In this document: one piece after another, positions 1 to 11,765 of the stretch
Numbering within the stretch: position 1 is the stretch's first letter
How the letters are laid out: each line of letters starts with the position of its first letter
NCBI GenBank assembly: GCA_003586115.2
Contig: QVOM02000103.1
Span: forward strand, 6,674,770 to 6,738,769
Reading direction: 5' to 3'
Length of the DNA: 64,000 nucleotides
Origin: Salvator merianae
Taxonomy: Eukaryota; Chordata; Lepidosauria; Squamata; Teiidae
The notes under the pieces: generated by a model
Databases searched by the model: none
Seen by the model: only the letters and a program-made list of their open reading frames with translations
What the model was told of the DNA's origin: nothing
Program-made: the position numbers and the translations under genes

Positions 1-2100
1 TTGTGCAAACAATATGATGTAGCTGTATCAAATTCCAAATCATTATAATTTGTTTCAAGTTGCAATATGGTCTTGTCTTTTTCTTCCAATTTCAGTTAGG
101 CAAAACAAAATGGAGTTTCAGATTCAAAATGGAAGCTTCAGAAAAGGAATCAAACTCAAATAGCAAGCCATTCTAAGATGCTAAATGTGGATCCAAGTGA
201 GTATAATCCATTTAATAGATAAAGTAACTTCATCTGAGATTCCATGAAACCTGTGCACATCACAACATTTTAATGCGATCTTCAGGAATATGGCCAGCTC
301 CAGTCTGCTGAAAACCGCAGTTACTACCATATACCTTCTACAGGAATTCTAATGGAAAAACCTGAGATTCTGGGGTATAGGAAAGCCCTGTTTTGCCCCA
401 GATTATGGAGACAAGGACAATGCACACTCATCCTGTTGTCCAGAGATTGTTGGTTATCACACTGATCTTTCAGCAAGTTAAGAAGCAATGTTTTAGGTTG
501 GATTATTTCCAACAGTGGATCCATGCACAGGACTCTCTGTCACTTTGCCTCCTGAGAGTTGAAATCACTTTACTGGATGGAAAACCCAAAGAAGGGACCC
601 AAGAGATACCTTTTAGGCTGGTCTTTTCTCCCATTTTTGGCACAGGGTCTGGTGTTTTAAGTCCCTCTTGATCCAAAAGTTGGAAGCTGCACCTCCATTA
701 GCCATCAATATACCTTTGATAGGCACACAAGCGGGCCAATCACAATGGCTTCCCCTGCCAAAGGGGAACCCACAAGGGACTTGAGCATTCATCAGAGGCA
801 ATCAGATCTCAATGTTGAGCAGCAACTCTAAGATCCCCACCTCACATACTGATATGGGCCCTTATGGTGGCAAAAGCAGTTTTGTTCATGTGAAGGGCTG
901 CTTCACCTGCACATGGAGGACGAGGATGCCCTCCATGGACAAGCCTGGCACCATAATGGTGTAGCCTCACCAGTGGCACAGCAACTGCCAAAACACTTCC
1001 TGAGGCAATGAGGAGTGGAGGTAAACACAGCAAAGGTTTCTGTACCCAGTGCCTTGTCCCTCTTCAGTGGCACCATGGCCAAAAATAACTTTCCCCTCCC
1101 TTTTTCTTGTAAGAAGCATATTCAGTGCAAAGCAGATGGCAAAAACAGATGTCTAAGCAGGAACTCCCACTGCTTGAAGAAAACCATTTGAACATTGCCT
1201 TCCTTCCTTTCCTCTCTCTCCTTATCAGTCACATTTTCTCTGCACTCAATCCAGATGAAGTCTCTTTCTCACCTACTTTACTTTCTCTCCCTATTTATAC
1301 TCCTTTGACTTAACTTTCTTTGTCTTTGAATTGTACATGCTTTGTATAATAAAAGTTGCTCAAGCCCAGTGTTACATTTTGCAAACAACTCAGTTAATTT
1401 TCTAGTAGTGTCTATCATGTACTTAGAAGACTTCTTTTCCTATTTCAATCCTTTGACACTTCTTAAGTTAGAATTTCATGGCTTCTGAACATCTCCGATA
1501 TATTGTATATTGTAGTTTATCCTTGGTATAAACATAAATCAACAATTTAAATAGAGTGATTCTCTATTTAAAAGCACATTGCTGTACTTAAATTGTTATT
1601 AAATTGTTAATAAAGCCTTCTCACAGTTTAGATGTATATTTTTCACTCTTTACCCATTTTCCTTGAATGTACTCACTCAGAACACCAAACGTCTTTATTT
1701 ACAAGGAAATCCTCTGCACCAACACAGACTATAAAAAGGCTAGCAGATCCATAACCATGTCCTCACCAATAGTTTATTGTTATACTGAAGAGCCTGTGGT
1801 AGGAATTCATTATTCTGACTGTTCCATGGTTTGTTCTAATATTGCTTTGGAGACCATGAAATTTCACAATATCTTACAATACCGCAGGCAAACAGAGGAA
1901 TTATATTTTTATAAGCACTCTTAGGTTTGATTATCATTTACTCTTAAAAAAACCCAAACAGTATATAGTAACAGGTTTGTAATCCAGCCCAGGATAATTC
2001 TGCTCTCAAGTTTGGGCTTATAGTTTTGGACCAAAAGCATTCAACAACTACCAACTTCTCTCAACAGAATACTTCAAATATGTTCAGAATCCATGAAATT
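1..2100. other. Unclassified non-coding sequence
   Basis: AT-rich sequence with no recognisable gene. The part from about 740 to 1080 is richer in GC and resembles the GC-rich cores of non-autonomous DNA elements elsewhere in the window, but I could not match it to one of them or find its ends. The short open frames here have no recognisable domains. Confidence 0.4.
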
Positions 2101-2121
2101 CTAAGCCCAGTTGAAAGACAG

Positions 2122-2143
2122 TGGCAGCAGCAGCAGCAGCAGC
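2122..2143. repeat. (CAG)n microsatellite
   Basis: Six to seven CAG units in tandem. No open frame of note runs through it. Confidence 0.8.
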
Positions 2144-3187
2144 TTGGTACGAACACAAAAGCAGGAAACAAGTCACAGAAAGTCTGACAAATTATGGTAT
2201 CAGAGGACAGATCACAGGGGCATAAGCAGAGTATGAAGACAACAAAAATTTATTACTCTTCTTCCATGGCAATTTACATTTAATAGTCAAACACTTTGGA
2301 TTAGAAGTGATGCACAGGTTATCATCACTGCTATTGGTCTTCCTACTTTCATGAGTAAATTTAGCCCCTGGAAAAGCCATAGTTGACTTCAGCCCTAGAA
2401 AAGCCATCAAATAAGATTGGGGTAAAACAAGCCCTTTGTTCTTTTGTCTGTCCTGAATTTACTTTCAGTCTATTTCACAAGATAACCCCGTGTTACAAGG
2501 GAGAAAGATATGTAACTCTGAGCACTTTTTCTAAATATATCCTATCACATTACTACTTTATTTTTCTAAATTAAAAAGCCTAAAATGTTTTCCTACACTA
2601 TGTTATAACTTCTCATTACCAATTCAAGAAGAGCTCATAAATAAATGCAGTAACAAAGAAATTAGCAAAAGATAAAATACTGCTTATCAACATTATGTTT
2701 TGAAATGCGTCCAACTGCTTGCCTGTGCACTAATCCTGCTTGGCAAACTTAACTAACTTTGATAAATTCTCTTCAGTCACATCTTCGAGTCTTGTTATAG
2801 CAGCATCTCTACTTTCTATGCTAATTTGACAATGTTACTTCAAAGAGTGAAACTGTTTATTAAAAACCGCCCACTCCCATTCTCAATTCAGCACCATCTT
2901 ATTTACCCACGAAGGTAGGGAAAAAGCTGAACAAAAGCCCTGTTTCTTTTATAAGCTATTCTCTAGGTGATCAAAGGCAGCCATTTAGCTAGTTCTGAAG
3001 ATCAAACAATGTCCAGATGACAGCAACTCACCGAAGAAACTCCCAGGCCCCACCAACACATGTATAATTAAAGAATGGCTTTCGTATTAAATATTTTGAT
3101 TACAAATGGGAGACAGATTTTTTCCTTCTGATGTTATCTGTAGATCAGTGGTGTTGAATTTCTTTTCATTATTGTATTACATATCTG
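2144..3187. other. Unclassified AT-rich sequence
   Basis: No gene, RNA or repeat family recognised. Confidence 0.4.
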
Positions 3188-3230
3188 TATATTATATTAT
3201 ATTATATTATATTATATTATATTATATTAG
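3188..3230. repeat. (ATATT)n microsatellite
   Basis: About eight tandem copies of an AT-only pentamer. Confidence 0.9.
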
Positions 3231-3419
3231 TATATGTAATTTATTATATGTAACATCGTACTCACACTCAGGGACCCATACTAATCAATTACCTAAGATT
3301 CCAACAGTAAGGAAAATATAAATTGATTAAATTCTAGTTATCATGTATTTTAATTCATTTACCAAAAGTCAGCTCTAATAATCATCTCTGAATGACAGAA
3401 TCTACCTTCTTGCTGTTCT

Positions 3420-3600
3420 GGTTTATTTCAGAAAGGCCTTGGCAAGAATGGGGAACCCAGCCTTCTAAGGCAGGTTCCTCACTAGTACACCAGCAAGTAT
3501 ACCAGCAAGGAGCCTTCCTTCCACACACTGGTATGGTCCAACTGGCCAGTACATAATCCCAGCAAAAAGGTGATAGCAGGTGTAGTCCTGCAATATCTAG
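3420..3600. repeat. Fragment related to the inverted-repeat MITE at 38282-38453
   Basis: The stretch around 3500-3570 (CTTCC-TTCCACACACTGGTATGG followed by CTGGCCAGTACATAATCCC) matches the arm of the inverted-repeat element at 38.3 kb. A GGTTCCTCACTAGTACACCAG segment at about 3471 matches the other arm. The copy is diverged and its ends are not clear. The 148-codon minus-strand open frame across it is probably chance. Confidence 0.5.
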
Positions 3601-3689
3601 AAAGGCACAATTTCCCATTCCTGCTATACCCCAAAACAGATAAGGTTTCATAGTGGCTATCTGGTTATACCCAGCAAAGCATGGCATGA

Positions 3690-3712
3690 GTTGGGTTGGG
3701 TTGGGTTGGGAT
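3690..3712. repeat. (GGGTT)n short tandem repeat
   Basis: Four units of GGGTT. It is not the vertebrate telomere hexamer. Confidence 0.8.
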
Positions 3713-5984
3713 TCACAAAGTTCACATTTTCTGTTGCCTGCTGATTGCTTGTCCCTAGTAGGGAACCTAGTGAGCAAAGCTTGAAGAAGCAGATGCTTCT
3801 GTGCTTCGGATGAGTTTTCTTGATACATATGAAATTGAAGTTGCCTGGACAGTGTTCCCTGCTGGCAGTAGCTTTGATTTAATTGATCTTGCCATGGACA
3901 GCTGCAGCATAAGAATTTCCTGCCTTGCTAATTCTGCAGACTGCACAGAGAGAGTAAAGAGTTATGAGCACACACAGACACACAGAGAATTGTAAGCCAT
4001 GTCCTGTTCACTTTTAATATGCAATATCTGATGACACTTTGCAAGAGAGAAAGTATGGGAGCCCTGCTGTCCAGGCTAAATTCCAAGATGAGTGATTAAA
4101 TTCTGTTTACATCTCCCTTGATTCTTGCTTGGCACAGATACCCTTAATGAATGACTGCCACGGTTACTAGCACTGGATCTCAGTCCAGCTATTTCCAGAA
4201 TGTATTGTGGCTATATGAGAAATAATTTTGCACGGTGTTGTTTTCTATTCTGGGGTATGCTCAAGAAAGGTAGCATTTAATGCACATTCACTTGCAAGAG
4301 GAAGGTGGACAATGCCATAAAGAAATAAAAGACTGCAAGCAGTTATATGACATACTAAACAAATGTTCCTCATTATTATATGCACTAGGTCTGCTGGGGA
4401 GAACTTTATACATGGCACTTAGAGTAGGTGCCATACAGCACTATAATCACCCATTACTGTGTATGGTTTTCTTTCCATACTGCCACTGGCTAGGAAGAGA
4501 CTGGCAGTCACAGTAACAGGGTTGTAGGCAACTGCACTGAAGATCCTGCATCAACCAGTGCATTTTACTAGGGTCTAGAACCTAAGAGCAGTCTTAGGCA
4601 ATGAGCTAAGTTAAGTCTAAGCTTGCTCCAGAATAATTGCAAGTCAAGTCCAAGTTTGCTCCAGAATAATTGCTTCAGTTTACTACGAATCAGGGAGGAC
4701 CAAAGATGTGAACTATTCTGAACACAGGGGTAGCCATGCAAGTGTTTCAGCCAGACTTCTGCAATCTTGAAATACAAAAAAGCACAAATGGGCCACAACA
4801 CATGAGCTGTAGTTCCAGCTTTCCTGGCAATGTGGCTAAAGCATAGGCACAGATTTGTAAATGCTGTTATTAGAACTTTTAGAGGAAATAAATATTTGGC
4901 ATTAGTGATCTCATTTTTGCAAGGAGGAATTTCTCTATATACTGCACAACAAACTGAGTTTAATATTCACAGATTTGTTATTAATTATTCAGAAAGCACA
5001 GAACCATAAAATGCAGGAAATGTTGGAGTCTTACATAAGAAAAGAAACTCCAAGAAACACATCTTTAACTGATCAGGGGAGTTCCTGAGGAATGTTTTCA
5101 CTAAGACTCACGAAGCCATGGTATAAGCTGCAGTGATCCTGTTATGAGGCAGGGCGCCAGTTTTCCAGTCTCTGGAAGAAAAGATTTAGCTCTAATTCTG
5201 GAAGTTGTGTTAGGTCTCAACTTCCGTTGGTGTTACAAGGTGAGCTGAACTCCACTGACCTCATACCCAGCAACCTCTCCCTACCCTGCTGGATAACAGA
5301 AGTGATTAAAGCCCATATTATCATTTTAAATTATTATGATCTGATCCCCCTTCAACATATATTACTCTATTTTTAATCAGTAAGAAAGAGGCCTACTTAA
5401 GGATGACTGCTCACCATCTGTAACTGATTCTGAAGATCCTGATACAGCAGTTTAGTCTTTATACCAACATAAATCAGGATGTACTTTTAATGAAGACTGA
5501 ACTCCAAAGCCCCAGAACCTGTCTTTAATGTCAGGAATTAGTTTTTAAATATATGAAACAAAAAAAGTCTCAGTGTAAATATTAAGGCCTTTTCCTTTAT
5601 AACAGAATACTCCTATTTGCTACTTATGTAATGTTTGTGCTTAGGTAGTTTTCAAATTTTGAATTGGCCATCAGAAAACCTAATCTAGACTGGATAGTTA
5701 TCACAGTGCAGAAGCTGTACATAATCCTCTTGCAAAAGAAGGCACTGGGGGAGCTCCCTCAGGATCTGCACAAAACAGTCCATGATGCTTCAGGCCTGGA
5801 GTGCTCTCAAGCAAGCACTTCAGACCTTATAGCAGGAAACATGCAATTGAAAACCAGAGAATTCTCATTTCAGCTTCAGTGTTTCTGGCCGAGACTATTT
5901 TCACAAATGCAAGAAGTGTCCCAGAAGTTGACCATTTTTTGTGTTTATGAAAATAAGGCCATACTATTCGGCCCAAAGAGTGTA
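3713..5984. other. Unclassified sequence
   Basis: No gene recognised. A short direct repeat (TTTGCTCCAGAATAATTGC-like, about 4622-4670) is present. A 119-codon plus-strand open frame at 5664-6023 runs into the SINE and has no recognisable domain; I regard it as chance. Confidence 0.4.
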
Positions 5985-5990
5985 CCAAAG

Positions 5991-6247
5991 GAGGCACGGT
6001 GGCACAGAAGGCTAAGGCACTGATCTTTCAATAGGAGGATCGGAGTTCAAGGCCCCTGTCTGCCATGTAGAGGGGATGAGCTCCAGCCAACCTAGCTTTT
6101 CGAAAGCAAGTAATTGCAAGTAGATGAATAGGGAGCATCACATTGTGTGATGCGAAAGATAGATAGATGTAAGCCTTTGGCGAAAAATAACCATGTAAGC
6201 TGCTTTGAGTCAGCTTCGGCCAAGAAAAGCGGGGTATAAAAACCAAG

Positions 6248-6279
<32 letters not shown>

Positions 6280-6417
6280 CTTCTTCTTCTTCTTCTTCTT
6301 CTTCTTCTTCTTCTTCTTCTTCTTCTTCTTCTTCTTCTTCTTCTTCTTCTTCTTCTTCTTCTTCTTCTTCTTCTTCTTCTCCTTCTCCTTCTCCTTCTCC
6401 TTCTCCTTCTCCTTCTT
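5991..6417 (+). mobile_element. tRNA-derived SINE (Sauria-type) with expanded tail
   Basis: The head is tRNA-like, with a box A-like GTGGCACAGAAGG at about 5999 and a box B-like GTTCAAGGC at about 6046 (it fits GWTCRANNC). The body ends in GGGGTATAAAAACC followed by (GTT)n, then (CTT)n and (CTTCTC)n. The 6-bp sequence CCAAAG lies just before the head (5985-5990) and just after the tail (6418-6423) and is a plausible target-site duplication. Compared with the copy at 36.0-36.3 kb it lacks about 20 bp in the middle. Transcription would be by RNA polymerase III and mobilisation by a partner LINE; both are known of such SINEs and not shown here. Confidence 0.85.
6247..6417. repeat. Compound (GTT)n-(CTT)n-(CTTCTC)n microsatellite
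   Basis: GTT units from 6247 to about 6279, CTT units to about 6380, then CTTCTC units. It grew from the SINE tail. The long glutamate/glutamine or leucine open frames here are only translations of this repeat. Confidence 0.95.
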
Positions 6418-6423
6418 CCAAAG

Positions 6424-8033
6424 TTAAGTCTGCCATATGGCAGCCCAGTGGCAGAGTGGAAGGAGGTGTTATGAGAGCGCTTTCTTCCATTCTACAGTTG
6501 AAGTCTACTGCAAGCACTTCTAGTAAGATGTCTCCCCAATGAATGTGGGAGTCTGCAGTCCCCCACCCTCCAAGCATTCACATGGCATCGTGGTGCTGTA
6601 TTCTGCAATCAGTAGCACTTTGAATAGTGATTTTGCCAAGTCTGGTATAAATTTGAGCTGTTCTTGCTTATTTGCTTATTTCTGTTTGAGATTCAGAGCC
6701 TTTTCACACTTACTTGTAAGCTGGTACAGTACAAGGCTGAGTCCCTGTCTGGACTGCAGTCTGATGTGGAACAGAGAGACCACTCTACTCTGGATGGAGC
6801 GTAGCACGGTGTAGGTGGCCCAAAATGGCTGCCTACATCAGGACAGTGATATACCTTTTAAAAAAGGTCTACTGCTGTCCTACGCATGAGTAAACCAACC
6901 CAGGGAGATGTACAGAAGGGTGCACACACCCCTGTTCCAGTTTAGCAAGAGGACACATTTTAGCAGTGCACCAAATTCTGCTGCCAAAGTGGGTTCCCCA
7001 GGGATTCTGAGGTTAAGAAGCAAAGAATATACCCTTCAGGTCAAGAGGCTCTCACGTCTTATCCAGCTGAAAGTGTACATTAATCCAGAAAAGAAAGCAC
7101 AGGAGGATTGGGTTGTCCTACTGAATACAGAATAAAGCAGCTACAGCTAAGAAACAGCCCTTGAGCTCTGATCATCAACAAGAGGGCACACTTTAGCATT
7201 GTTGTATGAGAAAGGGAACAGAAATTCGATATTTATAATAGTCATGTAAAAATGGAATTTCAGCAGATGTATCTTGGAACAAAGGTACAAACTTGTATTG
7301 TATGACTGTTAAAGAAATAGAAGCCCTGACCTCATTTTCATAGGGCAACAATACTCATGACATAACAATGTCACTAATACGCACATCTATTACACAGGTC
7401 TACAAAAAAAAAATTTTTTTCAGGTGCTAAGGTTTTTTGAATGGATTTAGGATATCTTGAGAATGCTGAATTGGTTCTAGTTTTTGAGATAATGGACATC
7501 CATGAAAATAATGCATTTCCCCAACACGACTTGTGTGTGATAACAAATGCAATAGCTTTTGGTCTGTCTTTTGACTCTTTAACAGTATCTTAGATAATGA
7601 AATATCCCATATAATTATTTTGCATTGCAATTTGTAGGCCTACAATGTTTGCAGGTCTGAATGCTTTTCAAACGTGTTGCGTTAATTAATTAATTAACTA
7701 TTAAATATCTCAGAAATTAGAGCCAATCTGGCAAAACCGAAGTCATATTCTTAATCAGCACCATAAACTTAATATAACACCGTTCAGACATCATTGGCAC
7801 CAAAATCACTTTATTTGAAGAGATATCAAAATATTGTGTTTAGTACTTAAGAAGGCAAAGGAAATGTTTACTGTCTTGGAATCAATGACTCACTAACTGT
7901 GTGGACACATCCACACACTTTTCTTGGCAAGCATATGGGTTTGTTGTGCCCTTCTTCTTGAGAGATGTAGCCACTTAAGAACATAATAACTGCCTTCCTG
8001 AATAAGTCAAAAGGCCTATATAGCCAGTGAAGA
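6424..8033. other. Unclassified sequence
   Basis: No gene recognised. AT-rich, with a TTAATTAATTAATTAA run near 7683-7698. Confidence 0.4.
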
Positions 8034-8034
8034 G

Positions 8035-8077
<43 letters not shown>
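8034..8077. repeat. (CTGC)n microsatellite
   Basis: About ten tandem units of a CCTG tetramer. Confidence 0.95.
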
Positions 8078-8185
8078 TCCAAAATTTATTTCCAAACTAC
8101 TCTGAAAATTGTACAGGGGTGAAGGTAGGAATAGTACAAAAAAACTGTAAATAAATATTACCTGTCCTTTAACAAAACAAATCTA

Positions 8186-8225
8186 AGGGCCTTTTTTGCA
8201 TTTACCTATGCAGGTCTGGATCTGG
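8186..8225 (+). repeat. Possible terminal fragment of a Harbinger-like element
   Basis: TAAGGGCCTTTTTTGCATTTACC resembles the ends of the family at 62345 and 36925 (GGCCCTTTCTGCAYTTAC). I could not find the matching other end, so this may be a truncated copy or chance similarity. Confidence 0.35.
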
Positions 8226-8644
8226 TCACAGTGTCTTACCAGTGAGGGTACTTGCTCCTGCCCCAGCAGTAAGGTGTAAAGTGTTTTTCCAAAGCTTTGT
8301 TATCCCAATGTAGATTAAGTTGAAATGGCATTCTTGATACTGAAGGCAACAGAAGGTCTCAGGAATGCTGAGTCCTTTCCCTAAACAATGCCTGCAAAAT
8401 AGCATCCACAGCTTAGGCTGTAATTCAGATTTTTAGAGATACTGATGGAATATATGTCAATTTAATGATAATTTTGTAATCTTGGTTTCCCCTTCTCTTA
8501 TACAGATGACCATTCATTGGATATTAGTGAGTAATCCACTTATATAACAGTGCTATGTCACCATTATCAGTGTATTACAAGGGGATGAGATCCTCTGTCC
8601 ACTGCCTAGATCAGATCGTTAATTCTAATTAGGTTCTAATTTAG

Positions 8645-8809
8645 GATGATAGAATCATAGAATTGGAAGAGAACTCAGAGGTCATTAATTCCAAATTAAT
8701 TCTAAATGCAGGAGTGACAGATAACTATCCAGCTGCTGATTGAAGACCTCCAGTGAAAGGAAACATACTACTCCATAAGCTAACCCACTGCATTGACTGG
8801 CAGCCCTTA
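8645..8809 (-). mobile_element. CR1 LINE 3' fragment, part 1
   Basis: On the minus strand this is the end of a CR1 element. It reads through the conserved block about loss of 'GACCTC...' and finishes in CCAATTCTATGATTCT, the CR1-type terminus. It continues at 9260 after the inserted element at 8810-9259. On the minus strand, joining the two parts through a single TTA/TAA gives the usual CR1 wording CTGACAC-TAA-GGGCTG, typical of the C-terminal coding region (CTGACAGTAAGGGCTG). Confidence 0.85.
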
Positions 8810-9259
8810 AGCCCTTTCCACAAGCTGGTGTGGGGCAAGGGAGGCCCCACCTCCTCCTAGCATGCTCTGTCCAAACAGGATGGAGCACAAACTAGGCCAG
8901 GGTGCCCAAAATGGTGCCCTAGTCCAGTTTGCCAGTAGGTCCCTTAACTGAGGTTTACCAGAGTGCTAGGGCTGGTATACCGGATCATGGAGGCATTGTA
9001 TAGCACACCTTTATGATCCATTATACCATGGGGGACCCATTTCAGTGGCACAACAGGGCATGCCACCAAAATGGACTCCCTGGGAGCTTTAAAGCCCCCC
9101 TACACCAGATCTAAAGTTGGCACGGGTTTCAGATCTGGCATAGGGACTGGCATGGGACAGACTGCCCCAGTGTAAATGGTCTTGTCTCACACCAGCAGCA
9201 ACCGGTCCCATGGTGGCCCATCCTGCCCTGGGACACCAGCTATAAGTGCAAATATGGCC
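8810..9259. mobile_element. Non-autonomous Harbinger-like DNA element in CR1
   Basis: A 450-bp GC-rich block interrupts a CR1 copy. It is flanked on both sides by TTA (8807-8809 and 9260-9262), and removing it with one TTA restores CR1 continuity. Its ends (AGCCCTTTCCAC and GTGCAAATATGGCC) and internal wording (GCCACCAAAATGG...CCCTGGGAGC) match elements at 14.5, 36.4, 60.0 and 62.3 kb. A 3-bp TTA duplication is typical of PIF/Harbinger elements; no transposase is present. The superfamily assignment is an inference. Confidence 0.75.
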
Positions 9260-9610
9260 TTAGTGTCAGGCAGTTCCATTGGTTCTAGTCCTGTCTTCTG
9301 GGGCAAGTGAGAATAAATGCCATCCCTTTACAGTGTAAGTTTTCTCTTATGTAAGCTAAATATACCTAGGTCTTTTAACCATTCTTCATAGGACTTTGGT
9401 TCCAAACCTTTCACTGTTCCAATACCCCTCATTTGAACTTGTTCTAGTTTTGAACAAAGTTTTCAAAATGAGGCCTGACCAAGACCAAGTAGTGTGGGAT
9501 AATTGCCTCCCATGATTGGGACTCCATGCTGCTCCTAATACATCCCTTGGATTGCATTGCTGGTGCTTGTTCAGTGACCCACCTGTGCACCCTTTTCACA
9601 AGTACTGCTA
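9260..9610 (-). mobile_element. CR1 LINE fragment, part 2
   Basis: Minus-strand sequence continues the CR1 from 8809. It has recognisable antisense CR1 wording, such as CCTAGGTCTTTTAACCATTC followed by 'AAAATGAGGCCTGACC', from the region coding the C-terminus of ORF2. It is old and heavily diverged, with no open frame. Confidence 0.8.
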
Positions 9611-9819
9611 ATTTCTAACAGTCAAATCAAGCAAGAAGCCTTTTCAATGCAAGAATAACCTGTGGTTTGATCATGATTGCAGGTGACTGAGAAAGCAATT
9701 GAGACATGCTATGTGGCTGATTCAGCTTAACCCTAACCATGAAATCAATAACAACCTGCTGTCCTTAAGGTGCCAATATAAAGTAATTTCAGCCTAGAAG
9801 GCTACTTACAGTGCTAAAC

Positions 9820-10262
9820 TTTGGATAGATCTGGAACGGGTTTCATATGAACAAAAACAATTTGGGGTGGAATAGTTCCCACAGTGCGGTGGCTATCTGC
9901 ACTGTGTGGGTAGAACATACCAGAAATGGACTTCCAGCACTCACAGTGCAAATGCTGGCCACCCTGCCATGACAGAGGCTGGGGAAATATCCAGCCACTA
10001 TCGTGGTGACCAGGGATGTAGCACACGATTGTGCAATCACAGCCACACCCTGGCTTGCAGCATTCACCCCTGGAGATAGGTGTGACCGCTGCATACTGGG
10101 AGCAGTCCAGCTGCTCCTAGTATAGCTACAGAACACAATTTTGTGCTCCACAGCTAGTAGTGATAGGGAGCAGCTATAGCCACTCCCAATCGCTAGGGCC
10201 TCCGTGAAATGCTCAATAGAAGTTAAGTGTGAACAGACCCTATCATTTTCTGGCACCTAGTA
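9820..10262. repeat. GC-rich interspersed repeat, probable non-autonomous DNA element
   Basis: A GC-rich island in AT-rich flanks. Its right part ends GTTAAGTGTGAACAGACCC near 10240, similar to the ends of the Harbinger-like family (GTAAGTGCAGAAA-GGCC). A 137-codon minus-strand open frame here has no recognisable domain. The left end is not defined. Confidence 0.4.
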
Positions 10263-10319
10263 TCTCTCAAATTGAGAAAAGTCAGGTTCTCTCTTGATAT
10301 TCCTATTCATGCAAGATTA

Positions 10320-11630
10320 AAACTGCTTTAGATGTGCGTCAAGGATGTATTCTAGCACCTTTTTGTTCTGTTTCTATATCAATGATGTAGTTGCAGTTCT
10401 GAACCTTAACAACTTTCACATGCCCAGAATTTTGGCAATGGCAACTAACATCCTTCTGTATGCCAATGATATGTTCATGTTTATCACTCCCCAGTGGACT
10501 TAAGGAGAAATTTGAAGAGATTCAGCTTATACTGCTCTGCCAATGCTCTTATATTAACAAAGATAAATCCAAGTGTTGATTTTTGGCAGATTGGTGGGGG
10601 GAGGGCTACATAAACGGCATCTGAATGGGTCAACAATAGAACACGTTAATACATAGCATTATCTGGGTCTAACTTTCACAGCCCCTGGCTCATGTTCCCA
10701 ACATCTAAATAACTTCCCCATGAAAGCTTCTCCTGCTCTCATTCACCTAATAAATTTCTGAGATATAATTCTCAGGTTCTATCAGACTAGTACTCAACAT
10801 TCTAAATGCCAAAGTTGTCTCCATACTCCTTTATGTGGGAGAGACCTAGGGGTTTATGGAAACCCAGATGCTTGAGGCCTTGCAATAGCAAAACATATGG
10901 ATATTTTTAGGGGTAGACTGATCCTCTCTCCCCTCTGTTGTGTGGGTAGAAGTCGATATGGTAGAGGTCTGCCATTTTAAGATCCATGCAGTGAGTTATG
11001 ATAGATTGTTTCTTCTTTGTTTTAGAAGAGCAAGTGAGATTCTTAATGGGAAATCATGACTGCCCAATCTATCTGCCCATACCTTGCACCTGGACCTGTC
11101 ACTACAAGCCTTGAGCTGTTTGGGACCTAAATCTATGGCAGTCTTTAAACAAAGAACCATAGACATAGAATTCCAAAATGACGTGGTATCTATTTCCCAT
11201 GTTAGGTCCATCTCTGATCTTGCCTCCTCTAAATAGCAGGTAAATTTAGATAAATACCTGTCATATAATATGCAGTGCAACTCTGCAAAGCCTTTACAAA
11301 AGGCAGATTTGACCAACTTGATATAATGATGAAATTTGGACATTATCAGAACATCCTATATTAGAAAAATATCTGTGTCTGTAGGGGTTCTATCCTGGAA
11401 GATACAGCACATTTCCTTCTTAGTTATCACTTACATGACAATATAACTCCGCTTTTAGCAAATTACATGTCTTCCAACATCAAGCAAAAATTCTCCATAG
11501 TTCAGATCAATACACAACAGCGAGAGTAACTTTATATATTATGAAAGCTACCAAGATTCCAGTCACTTATATTGATCACATCCACGTAAGCTGTCTTGGG
11601 GATGATTTTACAATTTGATATGTTTCCAGT
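10320..11630 (+). pseudogene. Degenerate LINE ORF2 with RQGC-type reverse transcriptase
   Basis: At about 10332-10390, translation with frameshifts gives V-RQGC-ILAPFLFCFYINDV, the reverse transcriptase motif around the B(4) block. About 70 bp further on, LLYANDM stands for the YADD catalytic box with its first aspartate changed to asparagine. Next comes an INKDKSK motif and a later TYQYLG-like block (about 10645, with stops). Near 11378-11440 there is a Cys/His-rich C-terminal segment with ED-TAHFLLS-HLHD spacing. RQGC, where L2 and CR1 have PQGS, shows that this is a different LINE clade from the others in the window, possibly R4-like or RTE-like. There are many stops and indels, so it is long dead. 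Confidence 0.7.
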
Positions 11631-11708
11631 TTTTTTATCACTTTTACTACTTTTGTTAATATTCATTTTTATGTGGATTGTTATGGTCAGATGACTAATC
11701 AATGAGAT

Positions 11709-11711
11709 TCT

Positions 11712-11759
<48 letters not shown>

Positions 11760-11765
11760 TTTTTC
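11709..11765. repeat. (CTTT)n microsatellite
   Basis: About thirteen TTTC tetramers next to the truncated end of the antisense CR1. Confidence 0.95.

Noticed and set aside
3690..3712. Telomere-like repeat
   Set aside because: The unit is GGGTT, not TTAGGG, and there are only four copies.
3382..3828. 148-codon minus-strand open frame
   Set aside because: Crosses a MITE fragment and has no domain or splice context.
6092..6577. 161-codon minus-strand frame with long Glu and Gln runs, and the plus-strand Leu-rich frame
   Set aside because: Pure translation of the SINE-tail microsatellite.
9843..10256. 137-codon minus-strand open frame
   Set aside because: Lies in a GC-rich interspersed repeat and has no recognisable domain.
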